From positions 496,001 through 560,000 of the forward strand of contig CANNFY010000002.1 of NCBI GenBank assembly GCA_947504045.1: a DNA stretch of 64,000 bases, in the 5' to 3' direction. The notes beneath the pieces are model-generated. The model searched no databases, had not been told where the DNA came from, and saw nothing but the letters and a program-made list of their open reading frames with translations. Origin of the DNA: an uncultured Maribacter sp. (lineage in GTDB: Bacteria; Bacteroidota; Bacteroidia; Flavobacteriales; Flavobacteriaceae). Below, one piece after another: positions 17,960 to 26,045 of the stretch. Both the position numbers and the translations under genes were made by a program. The first letter of the stretch is position 1. Every line of letters starts with the position of its first letter.

Positions 17960-18715
17960 TTGCATGTAAAACCAAACCAATTGCAGTACAAATATGCCAT
18001 ATTAGATTCTAATGCAACTTCCAATTTGCAACTACAGCATTACATGGAAGACTATGGCGATTTTACATGCACAGCTATTTCTATAAATAAAGAGGAAGGA
18101 CTAAAAAGTATTTTAAAATACACCCCAGATGTAGTTATTGTTAACTTAAATGAGTTAGCGGATTCATATTTTGATATGATAACAGAACTACACCAATATT
18201 TAGAAAAGCTACCCATATTTATTGCAATTTCAAAAACAAAAGAATACGCATATACCGCATTAAAAAACAACTTTTTTGATTATTGGTTACAACCTTATAA
18301 TGAGTTTGAAATATTAAAATCGCTTCTTAAACTAAAAAAGAGATTACCAAAAAAGAAAGTACCGCAAACAATATGCTTAAAATCTTATAGAGATTTTCAA
18401 TATTTAGATACCGATAATATTTTATACTTAAAGGCAGATAATAATGCTACAGATTTTCATATGACAGACGGATCTATAAACAATGCCTATAAAACCTTAA
18501 AAACATTTGAAAATCAATTACCACCAAACTTTATTCGTATACACCAAAGTTATATTGTAAATATTAATTATGTATCTAGAATTAATTATGGTAAATCAAT
18601 TTGCGCCTTAAAACTTACCAAAGCCCCGCTACCTTTTTCTAAATCTTATAGATTAAATGTAGACGAGCTTAAAAAAAATCTTTCGAGAAACAGTATCTCC
18701 TCCTCTCTTAATTAA
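17960..18715 (+). CDS. LytTR-family DNA-binding regulator with degenerate receiver domain
   Basis: A 251-residue protein. Residues about 10-125 follow the receiver fold (YAILDSN, then PDVVIVNLN, then FIAISKT), but the phospho-acceptor Asp is N62, the conserved Lys before Pro is Q111, and only one of the two acidic-pocket residues remains (D16). Residues about 138-245 are a LytTR DNA-binding domain (LYLKADNNATDFHMTDG, FIRIHQSYIVNINYV). LytTR regulators bind paired direct repeats. It should act without phosphorylation. TTG is the only start that keeps the first receiver strand. The downstream spacer holds phased repeats that could be its target. Confidence 0.82.
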   Translation: MHVKPNQLQYKYAILDSNATSNLQLQHYMEDYGDFTCTAISINKEEGLKSILKYTPDVVIVNLNELADSYFDMITELHQYLEKLPIFIAISKTKEYAYTALKNNFFDYWLQPYNEFEILKSLLKLKKRLPKKKVPQTICLKSYRDFQYLDTDNILYLKADNNATDFHMTDGSINNAYKTLKTFENQLPPNFIRIHQSYIVNINYVSRINYGKSICALKLTKAPLPFSKSYRLNVDELKKNLSRNSISSSLN

Positions 18716-18795
18716 ATTAATCTTTAAATAACAGTATTAAAAAATATTTTTTTGCAATAAAAAATGCAATAATTTGTTTTTTTACTTCACAATCC

Positions 18796-18823
18796 TGCAT
18801 TCTTTTATTATCTATGCATTCTT
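18796..18823. repeat. Direct repeat TGCATTCTT, 19 bases apart
   Basis: Two exact copies (18796-18804 and 18815-18823) lie in the spacer between the LytTR gene and the exported peptide gene. The spacing is near two helical turns, so a paired regulator site is possible, but the region is AT-rich and short repeats can arise by chance. Confidence 0.35.
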
Positions 18824-18861
18824 GTTTTGTAGAAAAAATAAAACAATAAAATAGTTTTTTT

Positions 18862-18891
18862 CAAATACTCTTAAAAACATACCAAATACTC
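18862..18891. promoter_or_regulatory. Candidate LytTR-type operator: CAAATACTC repeated with 21-base period
   Basis: Exact 9-base copies lie at 18862-18870 and 18883-18891, separated by 12 bases. Nine-base direct repeats with a 12-base gap are the known geometry of LytTR regulator sites such as those of AgrA. The site lies directly downstream of a LytTR gene and about 105 bases upstream of the exported peptide gene. No promoter with both consensus elements is seen between it and the peptide gene, which would fit an activator-dependent promoter. Confidence 0.45.
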
Positions 18892-18896
18892 ATAGA

Positions 18897-18914
18897 ACTA
18901 GTGCATACACTAGT
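18897..18914. repeat. Perfect palindrome ACTAGTG-CATA-CACTAGT
   Basis: Seven-base arms with a four-base centre lie six bases after the phased direct repeat. It is followed by AT-rich sequence with no T-run, so it is unlikely to be a terminator. It may be an operator of the peptide gene. Confidence 0.4.
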
Positions 18915-18996
18915 AATCTATGTTTTCTAAATTTTTCACCTGTACTATTTTCTAGTTTAGACGTAGAAATAAGTATAACCTATAACAATTTAGAAA

Positions 18997-19149
18997 ATGA
19001 AAAAAGTATCAGGTATTTTAGCAGTTGCAGTATTTATGTTAGGAATGCTAGCAACAACATTTAACACAAATAATAACGATTTTTCTGATTTAACAACAGC
19101 AATGGCAAGTGATGATGATTATACAGAGCCAGATGAAAGAGAAATGTAA
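18997..19149 (+). CDS. Small exported acidic peptide (50 residues)
   Basis: ATG at 18997, TAA at 19147-19149. The product starts MKKVSGILAVAVFMLGMLAT, a Lys-Lys N-region and a 15-residue hydrophobic core typical of a Sec signal. The rest is polar and ends DDDYTEPDEREM. Signal peptidase could cut after residue 19 (MLA) or after residue 37 (AMA), the latter giving a 13-residue acidic peptide. There is no lipobox, Cys or double-Gly leader. A strong terminator follows six bases later, and a TPR sensor kinase gene starts 14 bases beyond that. I do not recognise a family. The reading frame, leader-like start and terminator support a real gene; the role is unknown, and a secreted signal is inference. 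Confidence 0.7.
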   Translation: MKKVSGILAVAVFMLGMLATTFNTNNNDFSDLTTAMASDDDYTEPDEREM

Positions 19150-19155
19150 AATCAT

Positions 19156-19192
19156 AAAAAAAGCCTTAAATTTTTAGTTTAAGGCTTTTTTT
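19156..19192 (+). terminator. Intrinsic terminator of the exported peptide gene
   Basis: The stem AAAGCCTTAAA / TTTAAGGCTTT (19160-19170 with 19178-19188) has a seven-base loop and is followed by a T-run. Flanking A and T runs extend the pairing. It separates the peptide gene from the kinase gene 14 bases later, so kinase expression would need read-through or a promoter not seen here. Confidence 0.85.
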
Positions 19193-19206
19193 ATACCTTT
19201 ATTTTA

Positions 19207-21291
19207 ATGAAGGTTACTAAGCATACGAAAAACAGTTTTTTCTTATACGCATTTTATACTATAATAATTAGCTTGTGTTTTATAAGTTGTGGTAATAAAG
19301 AAAACAAAAACATTTCTTCTTCTACTGATAATGATAGTATTTCAATTTGGATTTCAAATTCTAGAAAATCGAGTTTTGAAAAACAAAAACGTGTTCAATT
19401 TTTAGAAAAGGCATATCTGGCAAATAAAGAACTTTCTACAGATTCAACAAGACTAAAAAATTTATCAAGCATTTCTTTAAGGTACTCCTCTTTAAAAGAC
19501 TCTTTAAATTTCAGAAAAACAAACGCAGAAGTAATCTTACTTTCAAAAAAAAACAAAGACTCTATAACACTTGCAAATTCTTATTGGGATTTAGGAAGTT
19601 TTTTTAAAAGTCAATCCATTATGGATAGTTCGTTTTTTTATTTTCAAAAAGCACACAAAACCTTTTTATTAAATAACAAAAAACAATTAGCGGCAAGAAT
19701 GTTATTAGCAATGGCTAATATTCAAGAATCTGCTAACGATAATACTGGTGCAGAAATTAACTGCATTAAAGCTATTGAAATTTTTAAATCTTTAGAAGAT
19801 TACAAATATTTATCTAGAAGTTATAATACATTAGGCATAATTACAAATAACCTTGAAGATAATGACAAAGCAATATCTTATTACAAAGAAGCAATTGCCT
19901 ATGATAAAAAAACAAACAATGGTAGTATTAAAAGTTATAGTACTATTAACAACCTAGGAGTTACTAATAGTACTAATAAAAATTATGAAAATGCAATACC
20001 ATATTTTGAGCAAGTATTAAACTCTCCTGATTTACTTAAAAAAAATCCGCAACTATATGCTACTGCATTAAATAATTTAACCAGCGCAAATTTTAAATTA
20101 AACAAACTAGATAGTATTGAAAAAAACTATCTTAAAGTACTAAATATCAGAGAAAAAGAAAATAATATAGTTGGTATTTCTGCTAGTCATTTTTACTTAG
20201 CGGAATATTACTTAAAAGTTAATGATACTAGTAACGCTAAAAAAAATATAACAAACGCTATAAAATTTGCCAAGTTAAGCAGTAATAACGAACGCTTGCT
20301 AGAATCTTTAAAATTAGCAGCTAAAACAGAACCAGAAAACGCTGCTAAGTATCTATTAGAAAATATAAATCTACAAGATAGTCTTGAAAAAGAAGAACGA
20401 AGAATAAGAAACAAGTTTGCTCGTATACGTTTTGAAACAGATGAATTTATTGCTCAAAACGAACTATTACAAAAACAAAAACAATTATGGACAGGAATTA
20501 CAGCGGGGTTAATTCTTTTACTAATTGCCATATATGTAATAGTTTCTCAACGCTCTAAAAATCAAAAATTAAAATTTACACAACAACAACAGGCTAACAA
20601 CCAGGAAGTTTTTAATTTAATGCTTGCTCAAAAACAAAAGGTTGATGAAGCAAAAAGAAACGAACAAAAAAGAATATCAGAAGAACTACATGATGGTGTT
20701 TTAGGTAAAATGCTAGGAGCAAGAATGGTACTAACAGGGTTAAATAAAAAAGTAGACCCCATTGCAATAGCAGAAAAATCAAAAGCAATTGACGCTTTAA
20801 AAAATGTGGAAGGAGAAGTACGTGCAATTTCTCATGAACTTAACCATGCTGCTTATCAAAAAATTCCTAACTTTATTAATTCAATCAAAGAACTACTTGC
20901 TACAAATGCTAAAAACGCAAAAATTGATGAGGAGTTTAATTATAACAATACTTTTGATTGGGATACGTTATCAGGAGACATAAAGATTAACGTTTATAGA
21001 ATGATACAAGAATGTATTCATAACTCTATTAAACACGCAGAATGCCAAAAAATTTATGTGAATTTTGATATTCATAAGTTTAACTTTGAAATAACTGTTG
21101 GCGATAACGGTAAAGGATACGATTTTAATAAAGAGAAAAAAGGTATTGGATTAAGAAATATTAAATCTAGAATAAATAAACTTAATGGACACTTTACGGT
21201 TGACTCCAAACTTGGAAAAGGAACTTCCTTCTTTTTTAATATTCCAATTTCTAAAATAAAAAAATATAAAGAACAAGAAACACCTGCATAG
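19207..21291 (+). CDS. Lipid-anchored TPR sensor histidine kinase (HisKA_3 type)
   Basis: A 694-residue kinase. An N-terminal signal ends in lipobox FISC, then a periplasmic helical domain of about six TPR repeats (residues about 100-400; for example YKYLSRSYNTLGIITNNL and YENAIPYFEQVL). One membrane helix follows (LWTGITAGLILLLIAIYVIV, about 427-447). The cytoplasmic part has the H-box EELHDGVLG with H495, the N-box QECIHNSIKHA, and G-boxes DNGKGYDF and GIGLRNI. The HisKA_3/HATPase arrangement pairs with LuxR-type regulators, and one follows 36 bases downstream. TPR domains often bind peptides, and a secreted-peptide gene lies immediately upstream. Its signal is unknown. Confidence 0.92.
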   Translation: MKVTKHTKNSFFLYAFYTIIISLCFISCGNKENKNISSSTDNDSISIWISNSRKSSFEKQKRVQFLEKAYLANKELSTDSTRLKNLSSISLRYSSLKDSLNFRKTNAEVILLSKKNKDSITLANSYWDLGSFFKSQSIMDSSFFYFQKAHKTFLLNNKKQLAARMLLAMANIQESANDNTGAEINCIKAIEIFKSLEDYKYLSRSYNTLGIITNNLEDNDKAISYYKEAIAYDKKTNNGSIKSYSTINNLGVTNSTNKNYENAIPYFEQVLNSPDLLKKNPQLYATALNNLTSANFKLNKLDSIEKNYLKVLNIREKENNIVGISASHFYLAEYYLKVNDTSNAKKNITNAIKFAKLSSNNERLLESLKLAAKTEPENAAKYLLENINLQDSLEKEERRIRNKFARIRFETDEFIAQNELLQKQKQLWTGITAGLILLLIAIYVIVSQRSKNQKLKFTQQQQANNQEVFNLMLAQKQKVDEAKRNEQKRISEELHDGVLGKMLGARMVLTGLNKKVDPIAIAEKSKAIDALKNVEGEVRAISHELNHAAYQKIPNFINSIKELLATNAKNAKIDEEFNYNNTFDWDTLSGDIKINVYRMIQECIHNSIKHAECQKIYVNFDIHKFNFEITVGDNGKGYDFNKEKKGIGLRNIKSRINKLNGHFTVDSKLGKGTSFFFNIPISKIKKYKEQETPA

Positions 21292-21327
21292 CTAGGTTCC
21301 CCTAATTTAAAATAATTACAACTTACA

Positions 21328-21999
21328 ATGGAAACAATTAAAATTTTAGCTATTGATGATCATGAAATGACTCCTCTTGGATATAAATATATTTTAGAAG
21401 GTACAGATTTTGAAGATTTTGAAGTAAAAGTAGATGTTGCAAGAGGGTTTGAAGTTGGCAAAACAAAAATTGAAACTTCAGGTAAGTCCTCTATACATTA
21501 TGATATTATCTTATTAGACATACAACTTTTTCCAACACATGCACATGATGAACGTAGTGGAGAAGATTTAGGAAAACTTGCTCGTCAAGTTTCTCCAGAC
21601 TCCAAAGTAGTTTTTATGTCTTCTTTTAGTGATAGTTATAAAATTAATAGTGTTTTCAGAACTGTAGACCCAGATGGCTATATGGTAAAGTCTGAAATAG
21701 ACGAACAATCTTTAATAGCAATGGTAAAAACTGTGGTAGCAAATCCTCCTTATTATACTGCAGGAGCATTAGCAGCTGTAAGAAGAAAAATGGCTAATGA
21801 TATTGTTATAGATGAAGTAGACAAAAAAATTCTTTTTAACCTTTCTATTGGAGTTCGTACAAAAGATATTGCTCCATTAATTTCTGCTGCTATAACAACG
21901 GTAGAATCTAGAAAAAGACAACTTAAAACCGTTTTTGGAATAGATAATGGAAATGATTTTGCTTTAATTGAAGAAGCTAGAAAAAGAGGCTTTCTTTAA
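21328..21999 (+). CDS. LuxR/NarL-type response regulator
   Basis: A 223-residue regulator with a receiver domain (acidic pair D10-D11, phospho-acceptor D64 in IILLDIQL) and a C-terminal LuxR-type helix-turn-helix (about 155-215, VDKKILFNLSIGVRTKDIAPLI then VESRKRQL). A longer than usual loop (about 66-80, FPTHAHDERSGED) follows the phospho-Asp. It is the cognate partner of the TPR kinase just upstream, and both should form one operon. Targets are unknown; the promoter at 22082-22111 of the following gene is the nearest candidate. A weak hairpin overlaps its stop codon. Confidence 0.92.
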   Translation: METIKILAIDDHEMTPLGYKYILEGTDFEDFEVKVDVARGFEVGKTKIETSGKSSIHYDIILLDIQLFPTHAHDERSGEDLGKLARQVSPDSKVVFMSSFSDSYKINSVFRTVDPDGYMVKSEIDEQSLIAMVKTVVANPPYYTAGALAAVRRKMANDIVIDEVDKKILFNLSIGVRTKDIAPLISAAITTVESRKRQLKTVFGIDNGNDFALIEEARKRGFL

Positions 22000-22081
22000 A
22001 AAAAGCTCTTTATTTCTAAAAATTTAACACTTAACCTCTATATAAAAGCACAAACCTTATTTTATATGAGGTTTTCCTATG

Positions 22082-22111
22082 TTGCTAAATTATTGTTAAC
22101 ATATATATTTG
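22082..22111 (+). promoter_or_regulatory. Consensus promoter of the orphan gene at 22142
   Basis: TTG at 22082-22084, 19 bases, TATATTTG at 22104-22111: a perfect flavobacterial promoter with the same spacing and -7 box as the ffs promoter. An in-frame TTG at 22109 lies within the -7 box, so translation must start further down, at the ATG at 22142. Confidence 0.7.
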
Positions 22112-22141
22112 TTTGTAATAGTAACAATTACAAGCAAGCAT

Positions 22142-22795
22142 ATGTCAGCATATATAGACAACTCTAAAAGAAGTGATGCTTGGAGGTTCCCCCAACCCCT
22201 TCAAAACAAGTCCGTTTTTTCTTTTATTAAAACATTAGAAAAAGTTTTTTTTGCGGAAGTTACCGTGCAAAATTGCGGGTATTTAGATAATAGTTTTAGC
22301 CTTGCTGTTCAGTTAGATTGTAATTTATCTTTATTAGAAGTATTAAATCATGCCAATTTAGGTACATGGGGTAATTTTAAAAATGAGAACGATACAACCC
22401 CATTTAATAATGCTATTAAAACACTGCAACAAACCAACAATTGTTTAGTAACTATAAACGAGTTTTCTATCTTTTTAAAAGACACCTCTATTATAATTAA
22501 TAAAACCAATAGCAATAATATACCAAAAGAACTAAACTCAATTCTTAAAGAAATTGCTAGTCAATATATTTACCTTACTAAAGGTTTAACACAAAAACCT
22601 TATGAAATATATATACCCGTTTTAGAAGAAAACGATTTTGATGTAGAAATATACAACCCTCAAAAAAATACCCCTAAAAATTATAAAGAATACTGGGGAG
22701 TTTATTTTGATTCTGAAGATGATCCAGAAATATACGATACAACAGAAAATTTGTATATACCAGAAGAACTACACCTTTGTATGATAGACTATTAA
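22142..22795 (+). CDS. Hypothetical protein, acidic C-terminus
   Basis: A 217-residue protein of unknown family. The ATG at 22142 is chosen because an upstream in-frame TTG falls inside the promoter. It has no signal peptide or membrane segment. The sequence is alpha/beta with hydrophobic strands (SFSLAVQLDCNLSLLEVL, CLVTINEFSIFLKDTSIIIN), and the last 40 residues are acidic and aromatic (DSEDDPEIYDTTENLYIPEE). No catalytic motif is visible. It has its own strong promoter and a strong bidirectional terminator, so it is a single-gene transcript next to the two-component locus. Whether it belongs to that locus is unknown. Confidence 0.6.
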   Translation: MSAYIDNSKRSDAWRFPQPLQNKSVFSFIKTLEKVFFAEVTVQNCGYLDNSFSLAVQLDCNLSLLEVLNHANLGTWGNFKNENDTTPFNNAIKTLQQTNNCLVTINEFSIFLKDTSIIINKTNSNNIPKELNSILKEIASQYIYLTKGLTQKPYEIYIPVLEENDFDVEIYNPQKNTPKNYKEYWGVYFDSEDDPEIYDTTENLYIPEELHLCMIDY

Positions 22796-22796
22796 C

Positions 22797-22837
22797 AAAA
22801 AAAATCCCATTAGCAAAAACTACTAATGGGATTTTTT
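22797..22837. terminator. Bidirectional intrinsic terminator
   Basis: The stem AAAATCCCATTAG / CTAATGGGATTTT has a nine-base loop, with A-runs on the left and T-runs on the right. It can end both the orphan gene on + and glyA on -, which converge here. Confidence 0.88.
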
Positions 22838-22855
22838 AAATGTGGTTATTTACCT

Positions 22856-24130
22856 TTATATATTAAACAATTCTCTACCTTTCATTAAGGTATTTACTTT
22901 TGCCTTTACAGCAGAAAGAACCGTTTCATCTTCTGGATTAGTAATAACTTCATCAATAAAGTCTACAATTGTAGCCATATCTTCCTCTTTTAAACCTCTA
23001 GTTGTAATAGCTGCAGTACCAAAACGGATACCTGAAGTTACAAATGGTGATTTATCATCAAAAGGCACCATATTCTTGTTTGCTGTTATATCCGCAAGTA
23101 CAAGAGCTTTTTCTGCATCTTTACCAGAAATATCTTTATTTCTTAAATCTATAAGCATCATATGATTATCTGTTCCACCAGAAATAATATTATATCCTTT
23201 TGCAACAAAAGCTTTTGCCATAGCTTCCGCATTTTTCTTTACTTGTACCATATAATGTAAGTACTCATCAGAAAGTGCTTCTCCAAATGCAATTGCTTTT
23301 GCGGCGATAATATGCTCTAAAGGGCCACCCTGGTTTCCTGGAAAAACAGCCAAATCTAATAAAGCAGACATTTTTCTTAATTTTCCATTTTTAAGAGTGA
23401 TTCCAAATGGGTTGTCAAAATCTTCTCCCATTAATATAAGTCCTCCTCTTGGTCCTCTTAGAGTTTTATGCGTAGTTGTTGTTACAATATGGCAATGTGG
23501 TATTGGGTCACTTAAAATTCCTTTTGCAATTAAACCTGCAGGATGAGAAATATCTGCTAATAATAATGCGCCAACACTATCTGCAATTTCTCTAAACTTT
23601 TTAAAATCTATATCTCTAGAATATGCAGATGCCCCTGCAATTATCATTTTTGGTTGCTCTTTAGTTGCAATTTCTTGAATTACATCATAATCCAATCTTC
23701 CAGTTTCTTTATCTACACCATAAAAAACAGGGTTATATAAACGGCCAGAAAAGTTAACCGGAGAACCATGCGTTAAATGCCCTCCATGAGATAAATCAAA
23801 ACCTAAAATTGTATCTCCAGGCTTTAAACATGCATGGTAAACTGAAGCATTTGCTTGAGAACCAGAGTGTGGTTGTACATTGGCATATGCTGCTCCAAAT
23901 AACTCTTTTGCTCTATCTATAGCTAATTGCTCTATTTTATCAACAACTTCACAACCACCATAGTATCTTTTTCCTGGGTAGCCTTCTGCATATTTATTTG
24001 TTAATACAGAGCCTGCCGCTTCCATTACTTGTGGGCTAGTAAAATTCTCTGAGGCAATTAATTCTACACCATTAATTTGGCGTTCTTTTTCTTCTTCAAT
24101 TAAATCAAAAATCAGGTTGTCGCGTTGCAT
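22856..24130 (-). CDS. glyA: Serine hydroxymethyltransferase
   Basis: GlyA interconverts serine and glycine with tetrahydrofolate and feeds one-carbon metabolism. The 424-residue PLP enzyme shows [11 protein letters not shown] near residue 93 and the PLP-lysine motif [14 protein letters not shown] (about 224-237), as well as the typical start [22 protein letters not shown]. Length matches the family. It is a single-gene unit between a bidirectional terminator and an upstream -7 box TATTTTTG at 24157-24164. Confidence 0.97.
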   Translation of the reverse strand: MQRDNLIFDLIEEEKERQINGVELIASENFTSPQVMEAAGSVLTNKYAEGYPGKRYYGGCEVVDKIEQLAIDRAKELFGAAYANVQPHSGSQANASVYHACLKPGDTILGFDLSHGGHLTHGSPVNFSGRLYNPVFYGVDKETGRLDYDVIQEIATKEQPKMIIAGASAYSRDIDFKKFREIADSVGALLLADISHPAGLIAKGILSDPIPHCHIVTTTTHKTLRGPRGGLILMGEDFDNPFGITLKNGKLRKMSALLDLAVFPGNQGGPLEHIIAAKAIAFGEALSDEYLHYMVQVKKNAEAMAKAFVAKGYNIISGGTDNHMMLIDLRNKDISGKDAEKALVLADITANKNMVPFDDKSPFVTSGIRFGTAAITTRGLKEEDMATIVDFIDEVITNPEDETVLSAVKAKVNTLMKGRELFNI

Positions 24131-24156
24131 ATTCTATGTTTGCATTAAATGAAGTG

Positions 24157-24164
24157 CAAAAATA
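24157..24164 (-). promoter_or_regulatory. Promoter -7 box of glyA
   Basis: TATTTTTG on the minus strand, 26 bases before the glyA ATG, fits TAnnTTTG. A TTG at -33 is not evident. The remaining part of the 260-base gap to the next gene on + shows nothing else I can name. Confidence 0.4.
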
Positions 24165-24393
24165 CAAATTGGGAATCATTTTTAACACCATAAAAGTGTT
24201 TTTGAAGTATATTTTATTAAAAATTCATTAACATAATACAAACATTACGTACTAATTACAAGGCAGTAACCAAACTTACTTATCCTGTATTTTAACTGTA
24301 TTACACTATATTTAAACGTTTTTCGTTATAAATATCACCACATTTGGCATGGCTATTGAAAACCCCCTTAGAATATGTCGAAAATTATTTATT

Positions 24394-25578
24394 ATGAAAA
24401 AAAATCTATTTTTTATATTATTAATTGTTTTATGCATTGCATGTAGCAGTGTAAAAAAAACACAACAAGCTGTAAATTCGGGTAATTATAACCAAGCAAT
24501 AAACACCTCTATTGTTAATTTATCCGAAAATAAAACTAAAAAAAGTAACCAACCTTATATACTTTTATTAGAAGAAGTATTTTCTAAAAGTGTAGATAGA
24601 GAAACAGAAAAAATAGCTTTCTTAAAAAAAGATGCAAATTCTTCTAATCTTGAGTCTATATATAATGGATATTTAAGATTAAAATCTTTACAAGAAAGAA
24701 TAAAACCTTTATTACCATTATACATTCAAGACGAAGGCAGAGACGCTTCTTTTAATTTTATTAATTATGACCAAAAAATAATTAATACTAAAAATGAGCT
24801 TTCTAATTATTTGTACACAAATGCAAATAGTTTGCTTAATAATGCAACTAGCAAACAAGATTATAGAACTGCTTATTCAGATTTTACATATTTAACTAAA
24901 ATTAATCCAAGCTTTTTAGACACAAAATTAAAAACTGAAGAGGCTTACCAAAAAGGAATAGACTATGTAAGTGTAACTTTAGTTAATAATACAGAGCATA
25001 TTATACCTGAAAAATTAGAGGAAGAAATGCTTAATTTAAATACTTATGGTTTAAATAAGTTTTGGACAGAATACCATACAAACCCATTACCAAATATAAA
25101 CTATGACTATAGTATGAATGTTTCTTTTCAAGATATTTCAATTTCTCCAGAGCAAATAAATGAGAAACAAATTATTAAAGAAAAACAAATCTTAGATGGT
25201 TATAAATATGCTACAGATGCTAATGGTAATGTTGTTAAAGATAGTTTAGGTAATAAAATAAAAGTTGATAAATTTAAAACGGTACGTTGCAACTTTTACC
25301 AATTTACGCAATTTAAAAGTGCTCAAGTTAGTGGAGTGGTATATTTTACAGATTTAGCCAAGCAACAACAAATAAACAAATATCCGTTAGTTAGTGAGTT
25401 TATTTTTGAGCATGTTTATGCAAATTACAATGGAGACAAAAGAGCTTTAGAAAGTAATTTAACCTCTTTATTAAACTTAACCGCTGTACCTTTTCCTACA
25501 AACGAGCAAATGGTTTATGACGCCGGAGAAGATTTAAAATTAAGATTAAAATCTATTCTTAACCAACAAAATTTCTAA
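24394..25578 (+). CDS. Hypothetical lipoprotein with helical N-terminal half
   Basis: A 394-residue lipoprotein. The ATG at 24394 starts directly on a signal peptide with lipobox CIAC (cysteine at residue 17); an ATG 45 bases upstream would add 15 residues and spoil the signal. Residues 22-200 are helical, with a TPR-like AVNSGNYNQAINTSI start. The C-terminal half (about 230-394) is beta-rich and contains KEKQILDGYKYATDANGNVV. I do not recognise a named family, although similar lipoproteins occur in Bacteroidota. It is monocistronic and ends in a strong terminator. Confidence 0.7.
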   Translation: MKKNLFFILLIVLCIACSSVKKTQQAVNSGNYNQAINTSIVNLSENKTKKSNQPYILLLEEVFSKSVDRETEKIAFLKKDANSSNLESIYNGYLRLKSLQERIKPLLPLYIQDEGRDASFNFINYDQKIINTKNELSNYLYTNANSLLNNATSKQDYRTAYSDFTYLTKINPSFLDTKLKTEEAYQKGIDYVSVTLVNNTEHIIPEKLEEEMLNLNTYGLNKFWTEYHTNPLPNINYDYSMNVSFQDISISPEQINEKQIIKEKQILDGYKYATDANGNVVKDSLGNKIKVDKFKTVRCNFYQFTQFKSAQVSGVVYFTDLAKQQQINKYPLVSEFIFEHVYANYNGDKRALESNLTSLLNLTAVPFPTNEQMVYDAGEDLKLRLKSILNQQNF

Positions 25579-25582
25579 ATAC

Positions 25583-25609
25583 AAAAGCCCTTTAATTAGG
25601 GCTTTTTTT
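25583..25609. terminator. Intrinsic terminator
   Basis: The stem AAAGCCCT / AGGGCTTT with a six-base loop is followed by a T-run. It closes the lipoprotein gene, and its distal end touches the stop codon of ytxJ on the other strand. Confidence 0.85.
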
Positions 25610-26000
25610 ATATATAATTTTGCAATTCTAAATCATTAATACCACCGTGAGAAGAACTTGCTACTACTGCCCCATTCTTAATTATTAATAATTGTGGAGA
25701 TTGGTGTATTAATTGAAATTTTACGGCAACCTCATTAGAAACAGGTCTAAAACTATGTAAATCTAAATAGTATAAATCTGCCTGTTCTTCGCTTAAATTA
25801 TAAGTTTCTTGAAACATGTTCATCACCATTCTACTAATACCACAAGTGGTAGAATGTTTAAAAATTAACTGAGCCTTATCTTTAGACTTTGTTTTAATTT
25901 CGTCTAATTGCTCTAAAGTATTTAAAGGTATCCAAGGCAATGTTTTCTTTTCCTTCTTTTCTTTATTACTATTTCCAAACAAATTATTTAATATCCCCAT
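25608..26000 (-). CDS. ytxJ: Bacillithiol-system redox-active protein YtxJ
   Basis: A 130-residue cytoplasmic thioredoxin-fold protein. The family motif STTCGISRMV has a single cysteine in the position of a thioredoxin active site; the YtxJ family is described as a monothiol bacilliredoxin-like protein that acts on bacillithiol-modified proteins. The context LIHQSPQLLIIKNG carries the cis-Pro that faces the active site. The N-terminal 20 residues are Lys-rich and probably disordered. It diverges from clpB, and the shared 163-base region holds two palindromic elements, so it might share stress control. Confidence 0.85.
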   Translation of the reverse strand: MGILNNLFGNSNKEKKEKKTLPWIPLNTLEQLDEIKTKSKDKAQLIFKHSTTCGISRMVMNMFQETYNLSEEQADLYYLDLHSFRPVSNEVAVKFQLIHQSPQLLIIKNGAVVASSSHGGINDLELQNYI

Positions 26001-26045
26001 AAGTACTTTATTTAATAAGTCGAATAATTATTCTATTCTTACAAA

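Noticed and set aside
18754-18772. GCAATAA repeated 12 bases apart after the LytTR gene
   Set aside because: It is short and AT-rich and has no helical phasing with the other repeats; likely chance.
22842-23165. Open frame on + across the glyA 3' end
   Set aside because: It overlaps the terminator and glyA and shows no recognisable domain.
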